From: Bdellovibrionales bacterium GWA1_52_35 | Lineage (GTDB): Bacteria; Bdellovibrionota; UBA1018 | Assembly (NCBI GenBank): GCA_001769805.1 | Contig: MEPO01000025.1 | Coordinates: 36,973 to 100,972, forward strand | DNA length: 64,000 nt | Direction of reading: 5' to 3' | Part shown: positions 26,897 through 35,170 of the stretch, one piece after another | Layout of the letters: each line of letters starts with the position of its first letter | Numbering within the stretch: position 1 is the first letter of the stretch | Position numbers and translations under genes: made by a program | The notes under the pieces: model-generated | Database searches by the model: none | What the model was told of the DNA's origin: nothing | What the model saw: the letters and a program-made list of their open reading frames with translations, nothing else

Positions 26897-27921
26897 ATGG
26901 ATATAGCGGTACTGGGCATAGACTTGGCGAAGAATATTTTTCAACTTCACGGCGTGGATGCGCGAGGGAATATTGTCCTGCGAAAGAAGCTCTCACGATC
27001 GCAGCTTCTTTCTTTTGTAGTGAACCTCCCGCATTGCCGAATCGGAATGGAAGCCTGTGGCGGTGCGAACTATTGGGCTCGAGAGTTTGCCAAACTGGGG
27101 CACAGTATCAGCTTATTTCGCCTCAGTTTGTCCGGCCCTATGTGAAGTCAAACAAGAACGATGCGGCTGATGCCGAGGCGATCTGCGAGGCGATGCTTCG
27201 TCCAAATATGCGGTTTGTGTCGCCTAAAAGCGTTGCGCAACAAGACATTCAAAGCCTGCATCGTGTTCGGAGCCGCCTCGTGCGTTCCCGCACCGCTTTG
27301 GTTAACGAGATCAGAGGGGTACTGGCCGAGTACGGAGTAGTACTTTCAAAGAGTGTAGGAATAGTTCGTAACAACCTGACTGCGGCCGTAGAAAAGGCGG
27401 TTGACCAAGGGCAAATGACAACGATGAGCCAGCAGACGTTTACGGACTTGGGCAGTGAACTCGGTGATCTGGATCTGAGGATTGCGAAACTGGATGACAA
27501 AATCCAGGCGATTTATCGATCGCACCCAGTTTGCCGAAAACTTTCGAAGGTGCCGGGTGTCGGTCCGATGACGGCTACCGCCTTGGTCGCTGCAGTTAGC
27601 GATCCGTCCAGTTTTACCAATGGGCGCCAGTTTGCTGCATGGCTCGGGTTAGTGCCGAAGCAACACTCAAGTGGGGGTAAGGAACGACTTCTGGGGATAA
27701 GTAAGAGAGGAGATGTGTACTTGAGAACACTGCTGATTCATGGGGCACGTGCGGTCATTCGATGGCGGGATGAAGATTCACAGGAAAAAAGAACGCAGTG
27801 GCTCAACAGGCTTGTCGAGCGACGAGGGTGCAACCGGGCTGCTGTGGCACTAGCCAATAAAAATGCGCGGCAGATGTGGGTGTTGATGGCAAGAAATGAG
27901 GAATACAGTGCCGCGGCGTAA
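26897..27921 (+). pseudogene. IS110-family DEDD transposase, frameshifted
   Basis: Start ATG 26897 (GGAGG ten bases upstream). The first 70 codons read MDIAVLGIDLAKNIFQLHGVD, GMEACGGANYWAREFAKLGHS and carry the first D and E of the DEDD site. Near 27105-27112 the frame shifts by -1, and the rest (QLISPQFVRPYVKSNKNDAADAEAICEA, then VPGVGPMTATALVAAV and GISKRGDVYLRTLLIHGARAV) continues to 27921. The length, 1025 bases, is one short of a multiple of three, consistent with a single-base deletion around 27109 in a gene of about 341 codons. No slippery heptamer is seen there, so programmed frameshifting is unlikely. Confidence 0.85.
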
Positions 27922-28165
27922 TCAAATAGTAGTTTAAAAATATTTCGTCAGAGGATTGCGAGGAAGAATAATCGTGATGGCAAAACAGGTAGGACCAGTA
28001 CTCTCAAAACCCTGCCCCGTCGAAGGCCCTCGAGGCCGTGCTATTGATTGGGAGAGAGTGCGCACATTCCATCAGGGCCAGAAGCATTGGCTTCGTATAA
28101 AGGCCGAATACATGAATGCATCCTATTCACACTCTGCTGTAATGATCTTGTTTTTCCTTGCATCG
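27922..28165 (+). ncRNA. Candidate IS1111 seeker/bridge RNA region
   Basis: 244 bases between the transposase stop and the right subterminal repeat contain no plausible gene. IS1111-group elements are known to encode their guide RNA in this 3' non-coding region, unlike the IS110 group, which uses the 5' end. The segment contains short GC-rich inverted motifs such as CCCTCGAGG. The exact RNA ends and loops cannot be set by eye. Confidence 0.5.
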
Positions 28166-28182
28166 CAGGGCGGGTCCATACA

Positions 28183-28468
28183 TGACGGGGCAGATCCGTT
28201 TAAACTGATTTTATCCATATTTGCAGTAACCGGTTGCGCAAGCATTGGGAAGAACTCTAAGCGCAATCCTGCCTCTGTTGGCGACGAGGAAGCAGTAGAA
28301 GTCCATAGTCTAACAAAGTGCGAAGATGGATCAGGAGAGAGCTGGGAAGGCCCTGTTGCGGATTTACTTGAGTCCGCTGGTAATGAAGCCATCTATGGTA
28401 ACCAAGATGCTCCTCTCCACGACAAAGACGCCGAGGTCTTAAGAGCGTCCCGCCAATGCAGCCAGTAA
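28183..28468 (+). pseudogene. 5'-truncated lipoprotein gene cut by the IS
   Basis: Immediately right of the IS the frame reads FKLILSIFAVTGCASIGKNS and continues about 70 residues to TAA at 28466-28468. This is the hydrophobic end and lipobox (AVTGC) of a lipoprotein signal whose start codon is missing. The open frame runs back into the IS only by chance. An ATG at the left IS boundary (about 26797, in CTATTAATGAA) could be the orphaned start. The small mature part (DEEAVEVHSLTKCEDGSGESW) resembles nothing I know. Confidence 0.55.
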
Positions 28469-28625
28469 GAAGAAGCCAATAACTATTCTCATGTTCACTC
28501 CGACCCCGTGGGCAAAAGCAGCATGTTTGGACTCCTGATACTTGACCAACCGATTGCGCTTATTACGTCGGAAGTGCACAGTGACACCACTTCTGCTCAT
28601 CGAAATAGTTTTAATGGTCAGAAAA

Positions 28626-29059
28626 TTAGAACCTAATCCCCAGCGAAGCCGTGCCGTACGCTGCGCCCGTCAGACTGAGGTTCACTTCATAAAATCCATC
28701 TCTGTCTTTAGGCTGTCTCCGGAGCGCGATGGCGCCGTAGCCCAGATCCAAAGAAGAGGTACTGCTACTGATGATTCCAACGCGACCACCACAATAAAGA
28801 TCTGAACCAATTCCGAAGAGATAAGCTGTTGAGAGAGTTGAACGCGTGTTGCCTTCCGTCCAGTCACCGAGAATTCCAAAGCTCAGGTAATTGATGATTG
28901 CTTAAACCGTTCCCAACCGGCATTGATTCCGAACGCCGAAACTTCAGCAGGAGCAACCGCTACAGGACTGATCTGGACTGAAATGTCCATGGCTTGGGCC
29001 GAGGATGAAAGTGACAATAAAAATACGAAAAAAAATGCCGATAAAAAACTTTTGGACAT
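28626..29059 (-). pseudogene. Frameshifted small outer-membrane-barrel-like protein
   Basis: Start ATG 29059 with AAGAGGTGA upstream. It reads MSKSFLSAFFFVFLLSLSSS (signal peptide, AQA cleavage), then MDISVQISPV...FGINAGWERFK, and stops at TGA 28883-28885. In another frame from about 28900, NYLSFGILGDWTEGNTRSTLS, YLFGIGSDLYCGGRVGI and LSLTGAAYGTASLGIRF run to TAA at 28626, ending in the aromatic C-terminus of a beta-barrel. The span of 434 bases is not a multiple of three, so a single indel near 28886-28925 broke the gene. The Shine-Dalgarno lies in a 6-bp hairpin with an A-tract loop (29067-29085). Confidence 0.75.
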
Positions 29060-29153
29060 TGAATCACCTCTTTTTTTTTAAGAGGCTATTTCAATCATTA
29101 AATTATGCCAAATTAAATTTCAAACGCTTGAGTCACTTTATTGTCCGCTAAAT

Positions 29154-29462
29154 TCAGCGCGTAGCTTTGCACCCCGACAACGAGTAAAGCATGATCACGC
29201 CTTTTTCGTTGCCCGAGTTGAAATTGCCGATGCTGCCCAGATAGTAATCACTCGTGCAAGTGTACTCCTTGCGCGCATCGAGCTTGCCCAATGCGGCGGC
29301 AGCTTCCGGGTTGGCGGGAAGAATATTGGCGCTGTAAAGGCGACCCAACTCAACCCCCGTCCAGACGGTATTTTTGTAATCCGTATCGGCAGTGATTTTC
29401 AATGAACCTGCAAAGGCAGATGTGGTCGCAAAAAACATGAGAAACATAATGATTTTTTTCAT
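29154..29462 (-). CDS. Small exported protein of unknown function
   Basis: 102 residues: signal peptide MKKIIMFLMFFATTSAFA, then an 84-residue mature domain with two Cys (YTCTSDYY and LSGCKATR at the C-terminus) that could form a disulfide. No family is recognised. It is monocistronic. The preceding broken barrel gene is on the same strand but separated by about 95 bases. Confidence 0.65.
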   Translation of the reverse strand: MKKIIMFLMFFATTSAFAGSLKITADTDYKNTVWTGVELGRLYSANILPANPEAAAALGKLDARKEYTCTSDYYLGSIGNFNSGNEKGVIMLYSLSGCKATR

Positions 29463-29517
29463 AGCCGCCCTTGTCTACCGAGCTGGACGGGCATCGTCAA
29501 CCCTCTTCAGAATTTAT

Positions 29518-29545
29518 TTGACATAATGCACCAAGATAGTACTAA
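29518..29545 (+). promoter_or_regulatory. Possible promoter of the MgtE-like/Nramp operon
   Basis: A perfect -35 TTGACA (29518-29523) is followed after 16 bases by TACTAA (29540-29545), a weak -10. It lies about 68 bases before the ATG at 29613. Confidence 0.35.
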
Positions 29546-29612
29546 GGACTCAAAAGAAAAGCGATTTTTGACCCGAACGCCCCTTGCGAACAAGTAAACA
29601 ACGAGTGAACTT

Positions 29613-30887
29613 ATGACCCACACGACTTTAACACGCAGCTTTAGTTCGCTTTACCTCAGCAATTTGATTGGTGTTCCCGTACTTCTGCAATCCGGTGAGC
29701 GCCTCGGCACCCTCAAAGATCTCGTCATCAACAACGAAGAACGCCCCCGCGTCGTGGCCTGCATTATCAAAAGTCGCTCTGCCCGATACCAGGGCACCAT
29801 CACTTTGGCCTGGGAAGGCTTTGCCATCACCGTCGAAGAACACCGCTACTCCCTCATCTGCAAGCAGGAGATCCCCTTCACCATCGGCAACACCCATTCC
29901 CAACTCTGCCGCAACATTCTCGATCAGCAGATTGTCGATGTGAATGACAAGAAACTCGTGCGCGTGAATGACATCCGCCTCGCCTTCCTGGTCACTGGCG
30001 CCTACCCCGTCGCTGTGGACGTCGGTACCAGCGGACTTCTGCGCCGCCTCGGAGTGGTTGAATTCACGACCTCACTTCTGGGCGTCTTCAAACGCTCCGT
30101 CCCGAGCCGCCTCATTCTGTGGAGTGATATCGAAGTCCTCTCTCAGCAGAGCCGGAACATCAAATTATCCGTCGCGCGATCCAAACTCCTGACTTTTCAT
30201 CCCTCCGATCTTTCGGACATCATCGAAGATCTCGATGCCAAGACCCGTAACGCCCTCTTCACCTCGCTTGACCACGAAAAAGCCGCAGACGTTCTGGAAG
30301 AAATGGAAGACGATGCCAAAGTCAGCATTGTTGAAGACCTTCCGGTCGAAAAAGCGGCAGACGTGCTTGAGAAAATGCCTTCCGATGAAGTCGCCGACAT
30401 CCTGAGCGACCTGCATGAGGACAAAGCCGAGCAGCTCCTCGAAGAAATGGATCGCGCCACCTCCATCGAAGTGCGGGAACTCATGGAGTACCCGGAAGAC
30501 ACCGCAGGAAGTCTCATGTCCACTGACTTCCTGACTTTCTCGCCTGAGACCACCATCGCAATGGTCCTCAGTGAACTCAAACGGCTCAAACCCGATGCCG
30601 ATGTCCTGTATGCGATTTACATTCTGGACAAAGCCCAGCATCTGCTTGGCGAAGTCTCGCTCAGAGACCTCGTCATCAATGATCCCGCCCTTCCTCTTTC
30701 TGCGATCATGGAAACAAAACCCATCGCCATCGGTGACACCGAACACGTCGGCTCACTGACCCGTTTGATTTCCAAATACACCCTGCTTTCAGTGCCTGTT
30801 ATTGCCGACGACCGCACCGTTCTCGGTACAATCGTGATCGATGACATCATCCATGAAATTTTCAAAAACAAACGAGTCACCCTATGA
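29613..30887 (+). CDS. PRC-barrel/MgtE-N/CBS soluble protein
   Basis: 424 residues, no TM helix. Two PRC-barrel-like segments (about 12-85, LSNLIGVPVLLQSGERLGTLKDLVI; and 100-165) come first. An MgtE N-terminal superhelical domain follows (about 195-300: HPSDLSDIIEDLDAKTR..LF, EKAADVLEEM, DEVADILSDL), then a CBS pair (about 300-420). In MgtE the N and CBS domains sense cytosolic Mg2+ and gate the channel, but here the channel is missing. The gene overlaps the Nramp gene by ATGA, so it probably regulates that transporter in trans. Confidence 0.85.
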   Translation: MTHTTLTRSFSSLYLSNLIGVPVLLQSGERLGTLKDLVINNEERPRVVACIIKSRSARYQGTITLAWEGFAITVEEHRYSLICKQEIPFTIGNTHSQLCRNILDQQIVDVNDKKLVRVNDIRLAFLVTGAYPVAVDVGTSGLLRRLGVVEFTTSLLGVFKRSVPSRLILWSDIEVLSQQSRNIKLSVARSKLLTFHPSDLSDIIEDLDAKTRNALFTSLDHEKAADVLEEMEDDAKVSIVEDLPVEKAADVLEKMPSDEVADILSDLHEDKAEQLLEEMDRATSIEVRELMEYPEDTAGSLMSTDFLTFSPETTIAMVLSELKRLKPDADVLYAIYILDKAQHLLGEVSLRDLVINDPALPLSAIMETKPIAIGDTEHVGSLTRLISKYTLLSVPVIADDRTVLGTIVIDDIIHEIFKNKRVTL

Positions 30888-32164
30888 GAGACAGCACGAT
30901 TGTGGCGCCGATCAAATCCACTTTTCGGAAGAACTGGGCCCGAGTGGCGATTTTTCTCAGTATCCTCGGTCCCGGCATCATCACCGGGAGCGTCGATAAT
31001 GACGCCGGCGGAATCACGACCTATTCCGTCGCTGGCGCCCTCTATGGCTACAATCTCATCTGGACTCTCATTCCCTCTTTCTTTGTTTTGATCGTCATTC
31101 AGGAAATGAATGCCCGAATGGGAATCGTGACGGGCAAAGGCCTGGCGGATCTGATTCGGGAGAACTTTGGTGTAAAAATCACTTTCTTAATTTTCATGGG
31201 ACTCCTCATCGCCGATATCGGCAACACCACCACGGAATTTGCCGGCGTCGCCGGCAGCATGGCCATCTTCGGAATCAGTAAATACATCTCAGTCCCGATT
31301 TCCGCGCTGCTCGTCTGGTTACTCGTGGTCAAAAGCAATTATCAAATGGCTGAAAAAATCTTTCTGATCTTCAGCGTCTTCCTTCTCTCGTATGTATTTT
31401 CGGCGATCATGGCCAAACCCGACTGGGCCCAGATCGGCCAGGCCGTCATCCGGCCCGAAATCAAATTTGACGCTCCTTACGTGGAGATCGTCATCGGCAT
31501 GATCGGCACGACCATTGCGCCCTGGATGCAGTTTTACATGCAATCGGCGGTGATCGAAAAAGGCCTCAGCATCGACAAGTACCGATATACCGTACTTGAT
31601 GTCGTGATTGGCTGCATTGCAACGGTGGTAGTCGCGTTTTTTATCATTGTCGCCTGCGCGTCGACCCTGCATCCCCTCGGCATCCGGATCGAAGAAGCAG
31701 CCGATGCCGCCATTGCCCTCAAGCCTTTGGCCGGGGCTTTCTCTTCCCAGCTCTTTGCGTTCGGACTTTTCATTGCGTCGATCTTTTCGGCGACCATTCT
31801 GCCACTTGCAACCGCTTTTTACGTCTGTGAAGCCTTCGGATATGAAGCCGGAATCGATAAAACCTGGGAAGAGGCCCCACAATTCTACAAACTCTACACG
31901 ACCATTCTGATTGTTTCAGTGGGCATCATTCTGATTCCGAACGCGCCGCTCATCAAGATCACGCTCTGGACGCAGATCATCAACGGAATCCTTTTGCCGG
32001 TCGTGCTCGTATCCATGATCTACCTCGTCAATAACAAGGAAATCATGGGCCAATACACGAACCGGAAAGGGACCAACCTCATCGGCTGGAGCACCGTCAG
32101 TGTCCTGGTCGTGCTTTCGTTCGTACTCCTGTTGTTTAAACTTTTTCCTGGCTTGAGTTTTTAG
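30884..32164 (+). CDS. Atypical Nramp-family divalent cation transporter
   Basis: 426 residues, about 11 TM helices. In TM1 the canonical DPGN is replaced by SVDNDAGGITT (Asp38-Asn39-Asp40). In TM6 the canonical MPH is replaced by APW (212-214, GTTIAPWMQFYMQSA). The TM6 Met is the residue that makes classical Nramps select Mn/Fe over Mg/Ca, so its loss together with coupling to an MgtE-type sensor points to Mg2+ or another hard cation (inference). It is translationally coupled to the preceding gene. Its stop overlaps the convergent lipoprotein gene by four bases. Confidence 0.85.
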   Translation: MRDSTIVAPIKSTFRKNWARVAIFLSILGPGIITGSVDNDAGGITTYSVAGALYGYNLIWTLIPSFFVLIVIQEMNARMGIVTGKGLADLIRENFGVKITFLIFMGLLIADIGNTTTEFAGVAGSMAIFGISKYISVPISALLVWLLVVKSNYQMAEKIFLIFSVFLLSYVFSAIMAKPDWAQIGQAVIRPEIKFDAPYVEIVIGMIGTTIAPWMQFYMQSAVIEKGLSIDKYRYTVLDVVIGCIATVVVAFFIIVACASTLHPLGIRIEEAADAAIALKPLAGAFSSQLFAFGLFIASIFSATILPLATAFYVCEAFGYEAGIDKTWEEAPQFYKLYTTILIVSVGIILIPNAPLIKITLWTQIINGILLPVVLVSMIYLVNNKEIMGQYTNRKGTNLIGWSTVSVLVVLSFVLLLFKLFPGLSF

Positions 32165-32760
32165 CAGTCCAGGTTGAAGAGAAAATCTCTCAAGCCAAAA
32201 CCACTCGTGATCCAGCTCGTATTGTTGAAATACGCAGCGTGACCATCCCCGTAGCCACCAGCCCCGTCATGAGCCACCCATTTCACATGGTTGGTGGCAG
32301 AGCTCGTGTAGGTTCCACTCACCCGGATCCAGTACGTCCCTGGTTGCAGGGTCATTCCTCCAGTGAAAGTGAACTTATAAAAATTGTAATCAGTGCCAAT
32401 CTGAGAAATCGCAAGTTCCCCTTCAGCATGGGTGCCCGCCAGAATACCACTCGGTTGATTCTGACCGGAAGGGTTCGTCTCAATCCGAAGATTCACCGTC
32501 TGAACCTCTGGGTCCGTGATAGTCCCGACTTTATACAAGGGAATCTCAACTCCCGTAATGATGGTTGGAGTCGCTATTTGGAAAGATTGGGCCAGAATCT
32601 GTGCGCCTGACCCAAACGATGGATCTCCAATGCCGATATCCGCTCCGATTGTCGGCGAACCGGCTTGAATCACATAGCAGGAGCCCGTACCCCCACGCCC
32701 CGCGCAGCCCGACAACCCCAGCCCAACCATTATGACCAAAAGGTTCATTTTGAAATTCAT
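32161..32760 (-). CDS. Putative lipoprotein
   Basis: 199 residues from ATG 32760: MNFKMNLLVIMVGLGLSGC, a clear lipobox (LSGC). The open frame extends 40 codons further upstream without a signal-like start. The mature protein has a beta-sandwich-like pattern: LAQSFQIATPTIITGVEIPLYKVG, VNLRIETN, YKFTFTGGMTLQPGTYWIRVSG. This resembles the choice-of-anchor or carbohydrate-binding-like modules found in surface proteins. Two terminal Cys (GSCYVI and FNLDC) may pair. Function unknown. Confidence 0.75.
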   Translation of the reverse strand: MNFKMNLLVIMVGLGLSGCAGRGGTGSCYVIQAGSPTIGADIGIGDPSFGSGAQILAQSFQIATPTIITGVEIPLYKVGTITDPEVQTVNLRIETNPSGQNQPSGILAGTHAEGELAISQIGTDYNFYKFTFTGGMTLQPGTYWIRVSGTYTSSATNHVKWVAHDGAGGYGDGHAAYFNNTSWITSGFGLRDFLFNLDC

Positions 32761-32854
32761 ATTCGACAATACAGCATAGCGAGCCCGAGAAAACAAGCAG
32801 ACCGGCAGCTTCTGACTGAGGGAACGCCTGACGGAACGCCCGACCCGTGCTAGG

Positions 32855-35134
32855 ATGAGCTTAAAAGACATGCACAACACCTCTCATATCCTTCAGCAGC
32901 TCCCGCCCCTGATCAGAGATCTCGCGCTTATTCTGGCGGTTGCGGGAATAGTCACCCTGATTTTCCAAAAACTCCGGCAACCCGTCGTACTGGGCTATAT
33001 CGTTGCCGGAACGCTCGTCGGACAATCACTTCTGCCTTATGCCCAAATAGTGGATCGCCCAAGCATTGCCACCTGGGCTCAGCTTGGGGTCATCTTCCTG
33101 ATGTTCTCGCTCGGACTCGAGTTCAGCTTTCGCAAGCTTGCTCGCGTCGGTGTTTCAGCAGCACTGACTGCCATTATTGAAGTCTCAGTCATGAATCTTC
33201 TCGGATTTGGCGCAGGCCGGCTTCTGGGCTGGTCGACGATGGAATGCTTTTTCCTTGGCGCCATGATCTCCATTTCCTCCACCACTATTCTGGTCCGGGC
33301 CCTGGATGAGATGAATCTAAAGACCCGGCGCTTTGCCGAAATGATTTTCGCGATTCTGATCGTAGAGGACTTGATTGCCATCCTGATCCTGGTCGCTCTT
33401 TCGACATTTTCGTCGACCCAGGGCAGCCTGGCCAGCTTGGCCAGCTCGGCCAGCTCGGGAGGAGCCTCACTCTTGGTCGCTTTCGGAAAACTGATCCTCG
33501 TCATCGGTGCCTGGTTTGCCACCGGGTACTTCCTGGTTCCGAGATTTGTGAAGTACGTGGGGCGCGTCGGAACGAATGAAATGCTGACGATTGTTTCCGT
33601 CGCCCTCTGCCTGGGGCTCGTTGTTTTCTCGGGTTATTTTGAATATTCGGTCGCACTCGGAGCTTTCATCATGGGCTCTATTCTGGCAGAGAGCACCGAG
33701 TCCTTCCGGATCCAGGAGCGGATCGAGCCTCTTCGCGACCTCTTCGCCGCTGTCTTCTTCGTTTCAGTCGGGATGATGATCGACCCGGTGACCCTTTGGA
33801 ATTACAAGGGAACCATTCTCGCGCTGACACTTCTGACGGTGGGTGGCAAAGTCATGGGTGCCACTCTGGGCGGGCTGCTCACGGGACAAACCCTGCGTAC
33901 CGCCGTCCAAGTCGGCTTCGGGATCGCACAAATCGGTGAGTTCTCCTTCATCATTGCCGGACTGGCGCTCACGCTCAACGCGAGTGAGTTCATTTATCCG
34001 GTCGCAGTCGCCATTTCTGTCCTGACCACCTTCACAACGCCCTACATGATCCGAGTCTCCCATAAATTTGCAGTGAAACTCGAGAATCGCCTGCCCGTAG
34101 GGGTACGCACCGTCCTGGTTCAGTATGTGAACTGGGTCCAGGAGCGGGCTGCGGATACCGCCACCAAAAAAGTTTTTTACCGTCTGCTTTTCAAATGGGC
34201 GCTCAATGGTCTGCTGGTGACCGCTATGTTTTTCACCATCGGTGCCTTGAGCGGCGGAATACCCACGGGCGCATCAACCTACGAACTGGGCCGCGGCCTT
34301 GGAGCCTGGTTACTCGCCATGCTGGTATCCTCACCTTTTGTCTGGGCGATGCTGAACAGCTTCCAGACTTATCACTCCACACTGCCCCCAGGGGCGGTCC
34401 TGCTACTCATGCGTTTCCTGACGCTCATCTGGATTGGATTTCTGAGCCCCAGATTTCTGCCGCTGAAATATGTTTTTCTTCTGAGCGCCACTTTCACCTT
34501 AATGCTTTTCTTTTTCTTCCGCTCCCATCTGGAGCGCTCATATGAGTGGTTCGAAAAACGTTTTCTGGCGACTTTCGACACGATTCAGAAAACTCCGGCA
34601 CCCCGGGATCTCATCCGTCATCTCGCGCCCTGGGATGCCCATCTTGTCCGCCTGAAGGTGCATCCGAACTCGACTTTTGTCCTGAAGACCATTGCGCAAG
34701 CCAATCTGCGCAGTCGCGCGGGGATCAATGTCGTTGTACTTCAGCGGGGGCTCAAATCCATTGTTGCCCCCAAACCAGACGAGTTGATCCTGCCCAAGGA
34801 CGAACTGCTGGTCCTGGGAACCGATGAGCAGCTCGAGTCGGTACGTGCAGCGATTGAAAAACCACCCGGCCTCGCTAATCGGTTCTCAGCGACTCACCAA
34901 TACGAGCAGACCCCCGTGCGTGTCACCGACGGAAGCCCTTTGATCGGCAAATCCATTCGTGAATCGGGAATTCGGGAGACTTTCGGAGCCATGGTCGTAG
35001 GACTGGAGCGGGCTGAAGCCCGGCTCATCAATCCCAATTCCGACATGAAAATCCAGCTGGGCGATACCTTGTGGCTGGTGGGAGAAAAAGACGAACTGGG
35101 CAAACTGTCGAACTGGATTTCGACCGTCAGTTAA
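32855..35134 (+). CDS. CPA2-family cation/proton antiporter with tandem RCK_C domains
   Basis: 759 residues. Residues about 15-415 form the KefB/KefC-type exchanger: LRQPVVLGYIVAGTLVG, FLMFSLGLEF, SSTTILVRALDEM and IVEDLIAILIL with the ion-binding acidic residues. Four extra TM helices (about 440-560) follow. Two RCK_C (TrkA-C) domains complete it (about 590-670, HPNSTFVLKTIAQANLRSRAGINVVVLQRG; and 680-755, GSPLIGKSIRESGIRETFGAMVVGLER). The nucleotide-binding RCK_N domain of KefB/C is missing. Likely a K+ or Na+/H+ exchanger gated by a ligand of RCK_C. It leads an apparent operon with the PhoU-like and PiT genes. Confidence 0.88.
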   Translation: MSLKDMHNTSHILQQLPPLIRDLALILAVAGIVTLIFQKLRQPVVLGYIVAGTLVGQSLLPYAQIVDRPSIATWAQLGVIFLMFSLGLEFSFRKLARVGVSAALTAIIEVSVMNLLGFGAGRLLGWSTMECFFLGAMISISSTTILVRALDEMNLKTRRFAEMIFAILIVEDLIAILILVALSTFSSTQGSLASLASSASSGGASLLVAFGKLILVIGAWFATGYFLVPRFVKYVGRVGTNEMLTIVSVALCLGLVVFSGYFEYSVALGAFIMGSILAESTESFRIQERIEPLRDLFAAVFFVSVGMMIDPVTLWNYKGTILALTLLTVGGKVMGATLGGLLTGQTLRTAVQVGFGIAQIGEFSFIIAGLALTLNASEFIYPVAVAISVLTTFTTPYMIRVSHKFAVKLENRLPVGVRTVLVQYVNWVQERAADTATKKVFYRLLFKWALNGLLVTAMFFTIGALSGGIPTGASTYELGRGLGAWLLAMLVSSPFVWAMLNSFQTYHSTLPPGAVLLLMRFLTLIWIGFLSPRFLPLKYVFLLSATFTLMLFFFFRSHLERSYEWFEKRFLATFDTIQKTPAPRDLIRHLAPWDAHLVRLKVHPNSTFVLKTIAQANLRSRAGINVVVLQRGLKSIVAPKPDELILPKDELLVLGTDEQLESVRAAIEKPPGLANRFSATHQYEQTPVRVTDGSPLIGKSIRESGIRETFGAMVVGLERAEARLINPNSDMKIQLGDTLWLVGEKDELGKLSNWISTVS
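33429..33455 (+). repeat. Three-copy 9-bp tandem repeat inside the antiporter gene
   Basis: TGGCCAGCT, TGGCCAGCT, CGGCCAGCT in direct succession encode the Leu-Ala-Ser/Ser-Ala-Ser loop of the antiporter. The 9-bp unit keeps the frame, so copy-number change would alter loop length without breaking the protein. Confidence 0.8.
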
Positions 35135-35170
35135 CGTATACCTGACGCACCCAAAAGCAAGGAGCAACTC

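Larger units (their letters stand above)
26795..28185 (+). mobile_element. IS110-family insertion sequence, IS1111 group (decayed)
   Basis: A DEDD transposase reading frame is bracketed by a perfect 14-bp subterminal inverted repeat, ATGGACCCGCCCTG (26802-26815) and CAGGGCGGGTCCAT (28166-28179). Subterminal repeats of this type and a long non-coding 3' segment are the mark of the IS1111 group. No target duplication is expected. Exact termini lie a few bases outside the repeats and are approximate. The transposase is frameshifted, so the copy should be inactive on its own. Confidence 0.85.

Noticed and set aside
27095..27115. Programmed -1 frameshift in the IS transposase
   Set aside because: IS110-family transposases are single-frame, and there is no slippery heptamer or downstream pseudoknot signal here. 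A single-base deletion explains the data better.
27956..28468. 170-codon open frame downstream of the transposase
   Set aside because: It starts inside the IS 3' non-coding region and crosses the subterminal repeat into chromosomal sequence. It is a chance fusion; only the part right of 28183 looks like real (truncated) coding sequence.
33429..33455. 9-bp tandem repeat as a phase-variation switch
   Set aside because: The unit is a multiple of three, so copy-number changes would not shift the frame. At most they tune a loop length.
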